This document shows positions 25,201 to 37,251 of a stretch of DNA of 64,000 nt, piece after piece. Source of the DNA: Capsicum annuum. Its lineage: Eukaryota > Streptophyta > Magnoliopsida > Solanales > Solanaceae. Below the pieces are notes generated by a model that was not told the origin of the DNA, ran no database searches, and saw only the letters and a list, made by a program, of their open reading frames with translations. The position numbers and the translations under genes were made by a program. Where the stretch lies: NCBI RefSeq assembly GCF_002878395.1, contig NC_061121.1:137396467-137460466 (forward strand), written 5' to 3'. Each line of letters opens with the position of its first letter. Position 1 is the stretch's first letter.

Positions 25201-25660
25201 TTTGGTGTTGGTGATCATGTTTTTCTTCGTGTTCCGCCCATGAAATTTTTTATGACATTTGGAAAGAGGGTAAAGCTTAGCCTAGGTATATTGGACCATT
25301 TAAGATTCTTTGGACTGTTGGTGATGTAGATTATGAGTTAGCTTTGATCCTAGACTTATTACCTATTCATCTAGTTTTTCATGTTTCCATGCTTCGTCAT
25401 TATGTTCCGTATAAGACTTATATCATTCATTGGGAGTCGGTTTAAGTATATGAGAGGTTGTCTTTTGTTGAGGACCTGATCTCCATATTAGCTAGGGATA
25501 TTAAACTGTTAGCTCTAGATTTATTCATGTGGTTAGTAGAGGCATCGACCAATCGATAAGGCTACTTGGGAGGTCGAGTCTGCTATGCTAGTTCTTATCC
25601 CCTTCACTTTGTTAATTCAGGTATTTCTTCTCCTTAGTTTGAGGATGAACTATATTTTTA
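22261..25660 (+). pseudogene. pol: pol of C
   Basis: Protease 22280-22560 (LFDPGLNFFYVS: the DPG of the active site is kept but the following Ser-Thr is changed; LDMVNFNFILGLD). Reverse transcriptase 22690-23560: [26 protein letters not shown]; a short deletion removes the LKIDL block near 23100; FIDN at 23284-23295 instead of FIDD. RNase H 23690-24060 (FILFCDASGIGLGVLL with the catalytic Asp kept; DTLS at the end). Integrase 24400-25200: MDFKTGLPHTSHRSDSVWVI, VTIISD followed by a stop, catalytic Glu region lost. A chromodomain tail is visible near 25540-25590 (RHRPIDKATWEVES). Many stops; inactive. Confidence 0.8.
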
Positions 25661-25671
25661 CTAGTGGTTGA

Positions 25672-28438
25672 TGTAACGACCTGAATTTTGATGAATTATG
25701 TTAAATATGTGTTTCTGTGCGATTTAACTATTTTACCCCTCATCGTGGTTGTGTCGTGGTATTTCTAGGGTGTGGGGATGATTAGCATTGTTCTAAAAGC
25801 ATTTTGGTGCCATTTATGTGATATTGTGATTTTTGGTGGCTTTGAGAGCCTTATAGTTGATTTCAATTTATATCTTTCTATACGTGCGACGGATAGAAGA
25901 AAAAAATACGTCAACACATCCGGAATATCAGTTTTAGACTGGTAAAATGGTTGGTGTGGTTTTATGGCTTTTAGATCTCATTTTGACCCTCGATTTGGAA
26001 AGTTGTTATTTTAGGTTTTGGGGGTAAACTTTGTGAAAACAATGTCTTTTTGAAAATTTGATAGTGCTATAGAGACCGGAGCATTGAATTTGATTGGGTC
26101 ACATAGTTCATTTGCATTCATAGGATTTCGAATGAATCTGGTGGGGCTCGTTGAGACTTGGAATGCTACAAGTCCCTAAGTAGTGCACCACTCATCTGGT
26201 ACCCAGCGATCGCGATGCTCCTGTCGTGATCGCATTTGCGGCCTGCAAACATATGTCATGATTGCGACACTGATTTCGTGATTGTTATACCCTTGTCAGC
26301 CAGGTACCGCGATCACGATGCCTGGTCCGCAATTGCGATGCCTGGGTCATATACCTTCTTTCGTCAATTTTCACCATTTTTGAGACTTAGAGCTTAGAGT
26401 TTTTTGATTTTGGGTTGTTTATTCCAATTCTAAACTTGGGTAAGTTCCATAATACCTATTTCAATTATTTTCTTCAATCTTTATCAACTAATTCTTATTT
26501 TACACTTGAATTAAGTATGGAATTTGGTTATTTTGGCTCGTAAGTCCTAAAAAGTTTTTTCACTGATTTAAATGTTGATTTCAAACCTTTTCTAATTGGG
26601 TGAGTTTCTAATTCCTTAATTATTATATTTTCCTAAATTTCATTTTCAAAACAATTTGATTCTTGATTTTTAAATGGATTTTGGGGAATTTACTAGGTAA
26701 AGTATGAAAATGATTTTTCTTCATTTTGGACCTCATTTTTGACCAACTTTTACTTGGGTTTTAAGTTGTAGACTCCTAAAAATATGGAAAGCATGTTTGT
26801 GAAACAGAGTTACGATTTTACCCTACTTTTGAAAAACCTATTTTGGGGGTACATTTTGACCTCGACTTAGAATTAGGAAATATGGGTATTGATGTCTTTT
26901 TTTTTTACGAGTAAATTCTATATTTTGATGTTTTTTTATTTCTGGTCCATTCGTGAGGAGTAAAATAGTGGACTGAAGGCTTTCCTTCTGATTTTCGGCA
27001 TTCGAGATAGGTTATGAATTAACCTCTTTAAGACTAGGCTAGGTAGTTAATATTGATACAAAATGCATGTTAAGGGTTTGGGAACTAATCACAAAAAATG
27101 GATATCTTATTCTTTTGTGCCCCTGTGGGGGCCTATATATGATGTATTTGGTGGCTTTGGGATATTATGTTCTATGTGTGACCATGTGGGGTCCTATGTG
27201 TTGTTGATAGCCTATATATATGAAAATAATGGTATCTTTTTAGATGAAAATCCTATTTTAGTATCAATTGGGTTTGTTGATGTGTTCATACTCTATTGGC
27301 ATATGATTCATGTTGGTTTTCAATGTTTGTTGGATATATTGAGCGGATATCTGGGCTCACATGTTGGTATATTGATGGGTTATTGGATATTCTCATGGTC
27401 GATAGGTTGTGACCATTGCATCATCATTTTCATGGCATCACACACATTGTTTCCTTGTTTGTTGTATACTTTATATACTTGTTATTGTTGTAAGTTGTAA
27501 TTTATTTGTGTTTTGTGTCATGTATGTGCTCTGGAAATACTAGAACTAATGGAAACACTATAATTGTTTGAAACACTAAAAATATTGAAAATACTTGTAA
27601 ATTCTAGAAACACTGGAAACATCAGATTCTACAGACCTTCTCCGAGGGATGGGTCGGAGATGAGTCATGGATATTAAGTTGTATATGGGTCAACAAACCC
27701 CCTATAGGTCCTATTTCTTGAAGCTTTAGCTTCATAAGTTTAGACACAAACTGTGTGACGGTGTCGTAGGTTGTGCGATGGTCTCAAAGGTTGTGCATTA
27801 ACCTTGTACATTACATCATCATCATTATCATTATCATCGTCATTCTTATTGTATTTACTTCGTTATAATTGTGATGTGATTGTATATTCTGTTTGACTTG
27901 TTACATATCTATTGTTCTATCTTTCTTACTTGAACTTTATTCTCCTATAAATGTTGTTCTTTTTTCTTTGCTTATATGTGGTATAAATGTATACTTGTAT
28001 TCCTTTCTGGAGTTTTGTTGTATAATATGTGGATACTATGGAACTGTTAGTGCAAGAGGTGTGGGCTACTGTTGTGGGATATTTTCTAGTTGCAGGTGGC
28101 GTGCCCTTGGTGTATATTTTTTATGCTTTATTTTCTACATTGCTTGGTCGGCCTATGATACCAACTGAGTACAAGTGGACCATACTCATTCCTAGTTCTC
28201 CCTTTCTGTGTAGGTCCTAGCTCAAGTGCGCCCAATGGTATTTATTCGGGCACTTTCAGAGTTATCCTAGGTAGCGGTTGTATTTTTATACGTCTCGAGT
28301 CCACTTCTATCTTTTTGTATAGACTATGTCTTTACTAGTGTTCGGAGACAGAGTTGTTCCTATTAGATTTTCTTATGTATTTGATTCATGGATTGAATTA
28401 CTAGTTCTTATACTTTGACACCGGGTTTTGGGAGTTTG
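25672..28438 (+). repeat. 3' LTR of C, 3' end missing
   Basis: Starts TGTAACGACCTGAATTTTGA at the usual distance from pol. It aligns with 17753-20450 and then stops near 28435, about 200 bp before the expected end. A 145-codon open stretch at 27063-27500 lies wholly in the LTR and is not matched by an open frame in the 5' LTR, so it is chance. ATC/ATT trinucleotide run at 27803-27845. Confidence 0.8.
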
Positions 28439-30484
28439 AGAAAGTTATAACGGATTGGAAACCACTACCTTTTCCTAGCCTAACAGAACACACTACAACT
28501 AGCACCTGATGAATTCCAAACATGTAACAAGATAAGCTGAGTTCCGAACATGTAATAAGATAGGCAACTCAAAAAACAATTAAATAATTTTCAACATATC
28601 CCAATCCACAGTAATCCACAAAGACTCTACGAAAAAAATCGGATATAATCTATTAAGGGACATGCCCCCGATGAAATCCAAAGGAAACCATATGAATAGT
28701 CTATGACATAAGAGAATAGAAAAACCACAAAATGAAGCTCTTACAAAGAATGGAAGCTCACCACTTCACTCAACTATTTACACCCCAAAATCATATCACC
28801 GAGCACGAAAACTAAAAGTATATCCGTGTCCTGTATCGCGTGGGAATACATCATCCAGAGATGGTTAAAGGGTTGAGAGCTAGCTTGTAACTAAGGATAA
28901 GGAGATAAAACATAGCCATTATTCCAAAAATAATTCAAAACCATTCCATATGCATATATACAAGCATGTGCATATATATGTAAATATAAGATGCTGGGAG
29001 AGGGAACACGACTTAGTATAAACTTTAAACCATTAGCCTGGATTGTGTAGGTCAACCGTCCTAATAATAACCCACTAACTACATGGGTCCAACTTTTACC
29101 CCCTGGTAGGTCCTCAGTGCCTACTAGCCGCACGAACTGAAGATATCATAGAAGGCCGGGGAATCCTAGTACCTAACGCCATCCATGATTCAGATATACA
29201 TATATTGTGACACAAGCACACAGTCATCTCAACCAACCCTCACCTCAACAAATATGAATTTCTAGTATGAGTCCCTCACGACCTCCACCTGCATGGCTAG
29301 CTTTATAACCCTATTTAAGCCTAATTAAAACATTAATCACATAACCCATCCATTAGTTCAAGGAGTCAATCAGTAAGGAAGCATTAAGTGGTATCATCAT
29401 ACCGGCTATAGCTTGTAAAATTTCATTAAGCCATCACTTGGGGGAATGCTCGTACCCCTAGAATCCATTATTAAAATAATTTAGAGGAATTTTTGTACGC
29501 TACAAGGTTTCCAAGGTCATTATTATCCATGTATCCATTTATACAATGCATTAGTTTTAAGAAAGGTAGGCCAAGCTAAATGATTATTCAGATTCAAAAA
29601 TCATTTATTAAAATGGGTTGAGGTCCTCATTAATTTCAATACAAAAATCCAATTATTTGCAGGAATCATTTTACCCCTATTTCTATTTACAAATTTGAGG
29701 AATCCTTGTACACCTATTTCTTTAACCATTCCCATCCACCCCAATGAGTTTACAAATCATCAATTCAATGCATAATTAATCCATAATAATCATGGGAAAA
29801 GCATTTACACAAATTACATCCAAAACGCTCAGCCCATCAATAAAAACCAACCATCAAAACCATGTGAACATTAAACCATAATGAAAACACAAGTTTAGAC
29901 AGAGAGATACATGCCATAATCCCCATGAAATTTGAAGATGAAATGAACCTCCGAGACCTAGGTGACCAATTTCTTCCAACCCTAGCCTTGTCTTTGAATG
30001 GTGAATTTGTGAGTGTGTGAGAGAGTGTCTGAGATTTATAAGTGTTAAAAATAGGGTCCCAATATGATTTAAGTTGTTGGTATTAAGTAGGAAAGAGGAA
30101 AATATCCATAGTTCCCTTAATTAAAAGCTGAAAATTTGTTGTTAGTGACGGCAGGACTCCTTACGACTTGTAAGGACATACTGTGGATCATCACCATAGG
30201 TCGTAGTTGTACGGCAGTTAAAAGATCCTCTCTAGTGACTCTATAACTCACTCCACACGACTAGCCAAATGACCATAAAACTCGTAGGGTCCTAGTCGTA
30301 ATCAAGACAGAACATTTAGGTAATTACACTGGTCACCTTATGATTGGTACATTATGACTCGTGAAATATCCTTACAGCTCATTGGGCACAGGTCGCATCC
30401 AAGGAAGAATCAAAGGAACTTTTCACTTGTTAGGCTATTGTTTGGCTCATAGTTTTTTAAAGGACAAAAATCTGGGGAGTTACG
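28439..30484 (-). repeat. B-family LTR (B3) inside the pol of A'
   Basis: Aligns by eye with the two LTRs of B1 (39843-41908; 46793-48916), for example cacactacaactagc at 28490 against cacaatacaactagc at 39935. On the minus strand it begins CGTAACTCCCCAGATTTTTG at 30484 (B1: TGTAAGACCCCAGATTTTGG). Its far end lacks about 75 bp, at the junction with the plus-strand block. No B-family internal sequence is attached, so it is a solo LTR or the remnant of a truncated element. Confidence 0.75.
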
Positions 30485-31110
30485 CGGATCCTTTAATTTC
30501 TTTAACTCCTTCTGGGGACATCCTATAAAGAGGAATAGATATGGCCTTAGTTCTTTAATAGAAAAGTCAATATTTTGATTCGAAGGCATACAAGGAAAAT
30601 CTATAGAAAAAACATCAATAACTCCATAGACAATGCGGACAAAATCCAAAGGAGGTGGTGAATAAACACTAGTATCATGAATATATGCCAAATGAGACCA
30701 ACATCTCCTCCTTTCCAACTGAAGAGCCCATAGTATTTATATAAATCTCTTAGGACTTGAATGAAGCAAACTCTATGAAACTCCTTGGCACACTAGCAAT
30801 GCTAAAGTCATAGTCTTAGCATAACAGTCTAAAATAACATGGTAGGGAGCTAACCAATCCATACCCTAGATGACATCAAAATTTGTAATATCTAGCATAA
30901 TCAGATCTACCCAATTCTCATGGACCGCAGAGGTCACAACATAAGATTGGTGTACCCAATCCACTACTAAAGAGTCCCGTATAGGGGTAGATACATGGAT
31001 AGTAATGGAAAGAGCCTCACTAATAAAATTAAACTCAAAAGAAAAATATACTGACACATAGGAGAAAGTTGGTCTTGGATCAATTAATGCAAATGTACAT
31101 CTGAAATTAA
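30485..31110 (-). pseudogene. pol: pol fragment of A' (protease and start of RT)
   Basis: Minus strand. Protease: LIDPRPTFSYVSVYFSFEF (31090 downward; the family has DPGST, here DPRPT, so the active-site Gly and Ser are lost), DSLVVDWVHQSYVV, LDITNFDVI, then WLAPYHVILDCYAKT. Reverse transcriptase N-terminus from about 30700: SPPPLDFVRIVYGVIDVF and KELKKLKDP, at which point the B3 LTR begins. The remainder of RT, RNase H and integrase are not found to the left, so they were lost. Confidence 0.75.
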
Positions 31111-31149
31111 TGGGGATGATACATGTGATAACAACGCTAGAAGACTCTA

Positions 31150-31570
31150 CCTTAGGTTTGGTGGGTACAACATAGAACTATCTACGTCCGCTAAAGAAAT
31201 GAGTAGCCCCGCGACCACCACTATAGATACCACTACCAGTACCTCATGCACCTTTAGTACTACCTCTACCACCATTAGGGTCACCTCTCACTGTGGATAT
31301 AGAAGTAGGCCTTAAAACATAATGGGAGAAATTTTTGGCCACATGGACCAACTCATCACACACATAGCAACCTTTGTGTCCCAATTCAATCTAAAAAGGT
31401 ACATCTAACCTAGAATGACCACCTTAAGATAACGCCCGACTAACTAAATTTTTTGAAATAAAAGACCTACTACCTGAACCCTATAAGGATTCATGCACTA
31501 GTCTACTATGGTACCAATAGGAACCACTAAAATCTCTGCATCGAGAAGTGTGACCACTGAAATCACCCTG
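31150..31570 (-). pseudogene. gag: gag of A', third piece (C-terminal, zinc knuckle)
   Basis: Resumes the A' gag on the far side of TR-GAG-2: GDFSGHTSRCRDFSG (31560 downward), equivalent to 'KFSGQAPHGRDLRG' in A1 near 8535. The knuckle at 31400-31345 reads GCYVCDELVHVAKNFSHY: Cys, Cys and His are kept, the last Cys is Phe. A Gly/Arg-rich tail follows (31300-31200). Confidence 0.75.
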
Positions 31571-31575
31571 ATGAC
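31571..31575. other. Target-site duplication of TR-GAG-2, left
   Basis: ATGAC next to the LTR end; the right copy (39564-39568) is ATGAA. One mismatch in five. Confidence 0.65.
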
Positions 31576-33063
31576 TGATAATGCTTAAATTACATGTCAA
31601 CTGAAGTGCAAGACGATCATTGTCAATATATTTATCAAATTTTGGAGTCGGGGTCGAATCCATGAGAAGCAATATGAGTGGCGACTAAATTAGTTTGGAA
31701 TGATAGATTCTAGCTAGATTTCAATTCAATAGTACAAAAAGATAAAAATGGGGGGGGGGGGGTTTGAAAGATATCACACTTAATATTTCTTTTTAGGATT
31801 TTTAGTATAAATTTAGGGCTACTAATAATTAGAGTCTAGAAAATTAGGCAGGGATCTAGGGATTATGCTTTCCTAGGGGTGGCATATGTATGAGCATACG
31901 CTAACGTGATGCAAATTCAAATGTTGGTGATGTGGTAGGCTAGGGTAGAAATCCTAGAGGCTAGTTTGTCAAAAATCTTTTGAGTACCTAATGTGTGCTT
32001 CAATCAAAACCACCTAAACCTAAAATTAGAAACCCTTATTTCTAGGATGGTGCCCAAAGTATAGTCAACTTCACAATCACCCTTATGTCTAAGATAATGA
32101 AAATTAGTCAACCATGCTCATAAATTAACTATTATTGCCTTGGTTACCACACCCATCTTTCAAGGATGACGTGGGTTTCCAAAGTTCACTCAAACCCCTC
32201 TTTCGAGGATAGTTAGAGCTTTCAAAAGCTTAGGATTTTCATCCATCAAACCTATCTTGGTATTTGGAGATTTCACCCATAAATCCCAACCAATTTATTC
32301 AAGAAATAGTAGAATCAAACATCACAAACTAGTAAATGCTCAGATAAATCACATCTCATACATATTTACATCCTATTCTAGCATAATCCCAAGAGGAAAA
32401 ACTAGCTACTCATAATATAAAAAAGTAAAGGTTCTACCCAAAATCTCCATTTATTTTATTTGAGAAAATCTAAGTTAATGTTATTTCAAACTATAAGATC
32501 AAACAAATCATCAATGGGAGTTCCCTAATTCTTCACTTGGAAGTGACTCAAAAATATTATTCACTGAAAATTGATACAATATTTTCTTCTCAAAGAATGG
32601 AGGCTACAACTCTAGAACAATGTCTAAAAGTCGAGAAAGATGGAATGCATATATAATTATGGTTTGAATCTTTCTTTTGTAAAAGTTGGGATCTTCTACA
32701 TGCATATACATTTATACCATTGGGCTGTATTTTTCTGCAAGACCGCGATCGCATAGGCTTTGTCGCGACCACAATTAGCTCTTGCGACCATGGTAGGCTG
32801 GCCTTATAAGCTAACCATGATCACATTCCTAAGACCACGACTACAGTCTGCGGCCATGTCTGCTCCAGGTCTTTAGTTACACTTTCTTGCTTCTTTTTTA
32901 TCCTTTTTAGCTCTAATCTGTATCTTTCCATCTCAATAATAATGTGCCTACAAAATACGGATATTAGTGCATTTAATCACAATTATGTCTCATTTATTAT
33001 TTCAAAACATGGTAATGTGATTTAATGTTGAGTCCAAATAAGTAGTAAAATCACAAATCATCA
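31576..33063 (-). repeat. 3' LTR of TR-GAG-2
   Basis: About 1,488 bp; minus-strand start TGATGATTTGTGA, end AAGCATTATCA. It contains a run of 13 G at 31750-31762 where the 5' LTR has 6. The block atcgcataggc-related words lie at 32740-32860. A 37-bp piece present in the 5' LTR (38448-38480) is missing near 31978. Confidence 0.85.
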
Positions 33064-33078
33064 ACAACGCCATCTTAA
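33064..33078 (-). other. Polypurine tract of TR-GAG-2 (worn)
   Basis: Minus strand aatttaagatggcgt directly before the 3' LTR. Corresponds to ttaagttgggggtg of TR-GAG-1. Confidence 0.55.
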
Positions 33079-34719
33079 ATTTGTGCTTTTTCGCAACACT
33101 ACCCCTTATAATAGGACATTACACGGGATACACGATTCTTACTACACCCCTCATCATAAAAAGCAATATCTAAGCATGCACAAGACTTTCAAGTGCAACC
33201 AAGCAACAACAACTAATACTCTAAAAGTGACTCACTTTTGATCAAAACTAAGCTATACTCCATTTTCCTCATTGCTCAGGTGATGACAAAATCACCTACC
33301 TCAACTCGTTCACATGCCTCCTTATAAGAAAAAAATTTCCACACACCAAGCTACCAAATATGCTATAAGGTATTTAAGTGCAAAAACTCTCTCCCTCACA
33401 AAATATCTTTTTATTTCAACAAGTGTCATACCATAGGTTTTGCCCCTATTTTCAATTGCGATAATAAAGAAAGTAAATGGTTGAAGATCTCAAAAGACTT
33501 TTGGAGCTTGTAATGTAGGTTGGGGTTAGCGTATGATATCATTTGGAACAACATGGCTACACCTTTCCTTGACCAACTACATCACACTATTTAATCCTCC
33601 TTTTGGACTATAGGCCAGTCCTCTTTGAACCCTTTTCTATCCATATGCCTACTTTTTGCTTTCTTTATTCACCCATTCTCTTCTCTTTCATTTTCTTGGA
33701 ATTTTTATGCAATTCTTTAATTTGTTTGACCCATTCTTTATCTATTAATTTGATTCAATAATTAGGTACTTAGGCATTTCACTTACAACTTAATGGCGCT
33801 ATACATACTTCCATCAATCTCCACCACCCCCAACTTAGGCTTTTACCCTTAAGTTACATTTTCAAATTCAAGGGTATGGTTCAAGCGAAGGATAAAAAGA
33901 ATGTTTCACGGCTTGTAGTGTATTTGCCAAAGAAGGGTCCAATGGCTCAAAGTGGGTTACTAGGGATTACATTTATGCATGGGTAGGATTTTTTTAAGAT
34001 AAAGTGGTTTTAAAAGTCACAAAGATGGCCTAAGATCATTTCTCCAACCAAATACAATCAAAATAAGCCTTGAGAGACTAACAGGGCAAGTTCTAGATAA
34101 CACAAGTATACAAGGGATGAATGCAAATAGCTCACCACACATGGCATGCAAAATTTGAGTACCTATCACTATTAACAAGTCAAACATTTGTGAAGTCACA
34201 AAAGGTAAAAGAGTTTTATTACAAGGTTTCTCACGTCCATGCCATTGATTTTTGAAAAAAAAATAGATGGAGGGCTTTTTTTCTTCGCATTTTTACCACG
34301 CTCAATTTGCTAACTTATGGCTATAACCAAGGCTTTAGCCTCACATTTCAGCTTGATATAGGCAAACCAACCATATGGATACTCAAACTTCACCAATGAT
34401 GCACAATAGGATCCCAAATTTACAATGCCAAAGGTACTCAAACTTCCTTGCATTAATGACTTAGATGTCACGGGTACTCAAAATTCCCATGCATCTATGG
34501 ATCAAAACCTAAAAATGATTCTTTAACCTTAAGAATGATGTCACTCAATCTATCATAGGGGAAAGTTCATCATGCATAATCATAATCAAAATAAAACTAA
34601 AGTAGAAAGAAAAGCTAAAAATGAAACCACATAATAATCCATGAAAATATGGGCACTATTAGAGTACCCAAACATAACATCCTAAAAAAAAAATAACATC
34701 CAACATAAAAATATCTAGG
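33079..34719 (-). other. 3' untranslated internal region of TR-GAG-2
   Basis: About 1.6 kb, colinear with 1758-3984 of the first copy. No reading frame of more than 60 codons with any family likeness. The extra length in copy 1 shows that indels have accumulated. Confidence 0.5.
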
Positions 34720-36060
34720 AACATAGAAAAATTATACAAATTCGGAGGCACCCAAAACTAAAAGAAAAGCATTATCCTCACCGCTTGGGAAATATCGCAA
34801 GAGTAAAAGAGGTCTCCCTGAATCTGTATCAGAAGCTGTCTTCTCCCGCTTACTCTGTAACATCACCACCGGCATTATCAACTGACCAATCAATAGAGGA
34901 CTCATTTTCACTATCATACCTAGGAGAAGGTAGTCTATCCCTTGGTTTTAGCACCTTAAAGATGTTTTTTACCCTTTCTCACAACATTCAGAAGAATTTA
35001 TCTTTCTTCATCTCTCTCTTCACTGTCTTCTCATGTGACTCCCTAAGGTCTATGTATGATAAATCAAATGCTAAATAAGCTCTTTCCAAGATAGAAACTG
35101 TGGCTCCTTGCTTCTTCTGCTCTTCTCGGTATATGTCATAATTTGACTGAGCTATATATAAATAGCGGGTAGTAGAGGGCTCTCCCAGATCCTTATCACC
35201 CATATCTAACCTGAGATGTCATCAAAGGGGTTGGATGATGAAGGTCTATAAGAGTCTATGTCCTCCTATGTTGACTTTCCTAAGTCCACCTTCCTTTTCT
35301 TGCTCTAAACAGGGGCTTTCTCTCCACAGAATCTAAGTGAAAACATATGGGGGACTGGGTGCACCTAGTTATCTTCAGCATAATCCTCCACCTCTACCCT
35401 TTCTTAAAGCTTAGTGATAAGGGAAGGAAAGAGAAGAAGTGTACCTCCCTAGTTCTTAAAGTGTCGCCACTCTGAAATTATAATCTAACTAATGTTCAGA
35501 GCAATGCCAAAGAGAATAAAAGCCATCATCCGCGTTCTTAAATCAGTGACAATAGTTATGTGAGTGTATGATGATACTCTGCTGCAGATAATATTCAGCC
35601 AAAGCCTGGCCTTAGCTGTGAAGTCATTCATCAAAATATCTCTCTAAGTGGTGGCCCAGAGAAATTCTTTTCTCGAACATAATTTGTTTGCTATCTAGGT
35701 CCCTGGCCTGCATGTTTATTCATTGAAATGCTCCATGTCAGCATCCAGGTGCCCATATACCTGATTAATCAACTCTACCCTAAAGTTCACGTGCTTACCC
35801 CAAATCGTCATCACTGGGTTTTTAGGAGAAACTACGCTAAGGCTCGAGCAGAAACCACGTACCCAATGCTCATTTGCATAGCAGGTGATCGGGATAAAAC
35901 ATATCAACCCGATAGTAGTGATTCAGGCATTGAATGTTGGGAGCTTCTCCTCCACTTTATCAAGAAAAATACCCCTTTGAGAGTAATTTCGTTCTTGGTA
36001 GATCGCTGTAGTAAAGGTTTTGGCATTCAACATCCATGACCTGGTGTTGTCAAAGTCTCA
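34720..36060 (-). pseudogene. Athila-ORF1-like / 'putative plant transposon' domain of TR-GAG-2
   Basis: Minus-strand counterpart of the relic at 709-1757. Pieces in order: FLDKVEEKLPTFNA (about 35970), CYANEHWVRGFCSSLSVV (35880), VNFRVELINQVYGHLDADME (35800), ARLWLNIICSRVSSYTHITI (35600), KKRKVDLGKST and EDIDSYRPSSS (35300-35240), then an open tail 35203-34988 (STTRYLYIAQSNYDIYREEQ, followed by a Lys/Glu-rich end). The same order and similar words appear in copy 1, so this was a real gene of the family, not chance. Stops and frameshifts interrupt it in both. Family: plant Athila-ORF1-related domain of unknown function (recalled, not searched). Confidence 0.6.
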
Positions 36061-37251
36061 CATCTTTGTAGCTTTGTACCTGTAGGCATTACAATCCAGA
36101 CCATCATTTAGCATTATAACACCAAAATCATGCTAAATTAATCAGATAAATTAATGTGGCAGTGTTGTAGAAGGTTCTGGGTGAGAAGTGGGCATGCAAA
36201 AACTTTTGGTTGTTGTAGATTTCTTGTTAAAAACACTATTTTGTGTTGAAACACTATTTCACGCCATTCCCTAATCTATAAGTTCTAAGAATACAATAAA
36301 ATAAAAAACAAGGGAGTTTGGGACAACATACCAAGTTGATGGTGGAAGGGGATTGAAATGAACACTTAGGTACGCAACACACAACTAAAATTTGGAGAGC
36401 ATTTTAGAGGAATTGAGACTGGGTGTGTGGAAAAATGGAAGTCGGATGGTCATTTAAACTGATTTCACCACAATTGCGGTCCCAATTCTACAATTGTAGG
36501 TACGCGGTGTCCATAATCATGGAAGCATAGACCACGGTTGCGATAATCGAGACAAAAAGTTGGGTGTCCTATATTTCTCGGTTCAGTACAAATATGCCAA
36601 TTTTACAGTTCCCTTTATAAATTTCAATGAAAATTACTCATAGCACTACCTTTTCATGGATTATGCAAGAAACGATGCAAAGAATAAAATCTACTCTATC
36701 ATGCATAAAATAAAAGGATATGGGCCACCTTTTGTGTCTTGATGGGGTACCTCCCATCGAGCGCTTAGTTTAACATCTTGGCATGATGCCTCCTTCATTT
36801 TCTTTTGTGCTTTAACTTAGAAGATTTGAATCTCTATCCCAGATTTCATTCTCTATGCAATGAGCAGCAGAGGAACAGAAGATTCAGATCTTCAAAGATG
36901 AAACTTGGAAGATGTGAAGATGTGATGGGGGAAATTCTATCTCAACATTTTGAGGACTTAAACCTTTTACCCAATTTCACATTGAATTTTTGGTTTGGCT
37001 CCTTGGTCAAAGGTGAGCACATCGTCACTAGTTATAGATCGGTAGTTGTGTTCCTTTGCCTTCGATGGAGGGGTTTCCAGATGCTCTTTTGAAATGTCAA
37101 ATCCCAAAATAGAGGGATGTCACTCTTTCTCCCCACAATCCATTATTTGCTTAGGTGGATAGATCTTCATCACATTATCCAGGCATAAAGTTGAAAAGTT
37201 GTTTGAGTGAGGTCTATCCCTAATATTTGGAATTGGTTCCTCATTAGCACC
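36061..37251 (-). other. Spacer between gag and ORF1-like relic in TR-GAG-2
   Basis: About 1.2 kb without a supported gene. It holds a cluster of attgcggt/acggttgcg words at 36465-36550, like those inside the LTRs, and a 95-codon plus-strand open stretch (36805-37092) that is antisense to the element and not conserved. Confidence 0.45.

Larger units (their letters stand above)
17753..28438 (+). mobile_element. Ty3/gypsy chromovirus C, same family as A1
   Basis: 5' LTR 17753-20638, primer site 20641, gag 20846-22260, pol 22261-25660, 3' LTR 25672-28438 lacking its last about 200 bp. The two LTRs share a gcgatgc-rich block (18240-18390; 26200-26345) not present in A1, so they are a true pair. 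Internal sequence aligns by eye with A1 throughout. The 3' end is lost at the junction with the minus-strand block, so its target duplication cannot be read (left flank: aattt). Confidence 0.8.

Noticed and set aside
27063..27500. 145-codon open frame on the plus strand
   Set aside because: It lies entirely in the 3' LTR of C; the aligned part of the 5' LTR (19090-19520) does not keep the frame, and the protein is Tyr/Ile/Cys-rich as expected of AT-rich non-coding DNA.
6111..28438. Reading four A-type LTRs as one regular tandem array with three internal regions
   Set aside because: The LTR-specific blocks pair 6111 with 12339 and 17753 with 25672, and non-family DNA lies at 16291-17752; so two elements plus one recombinant fragment fit better.
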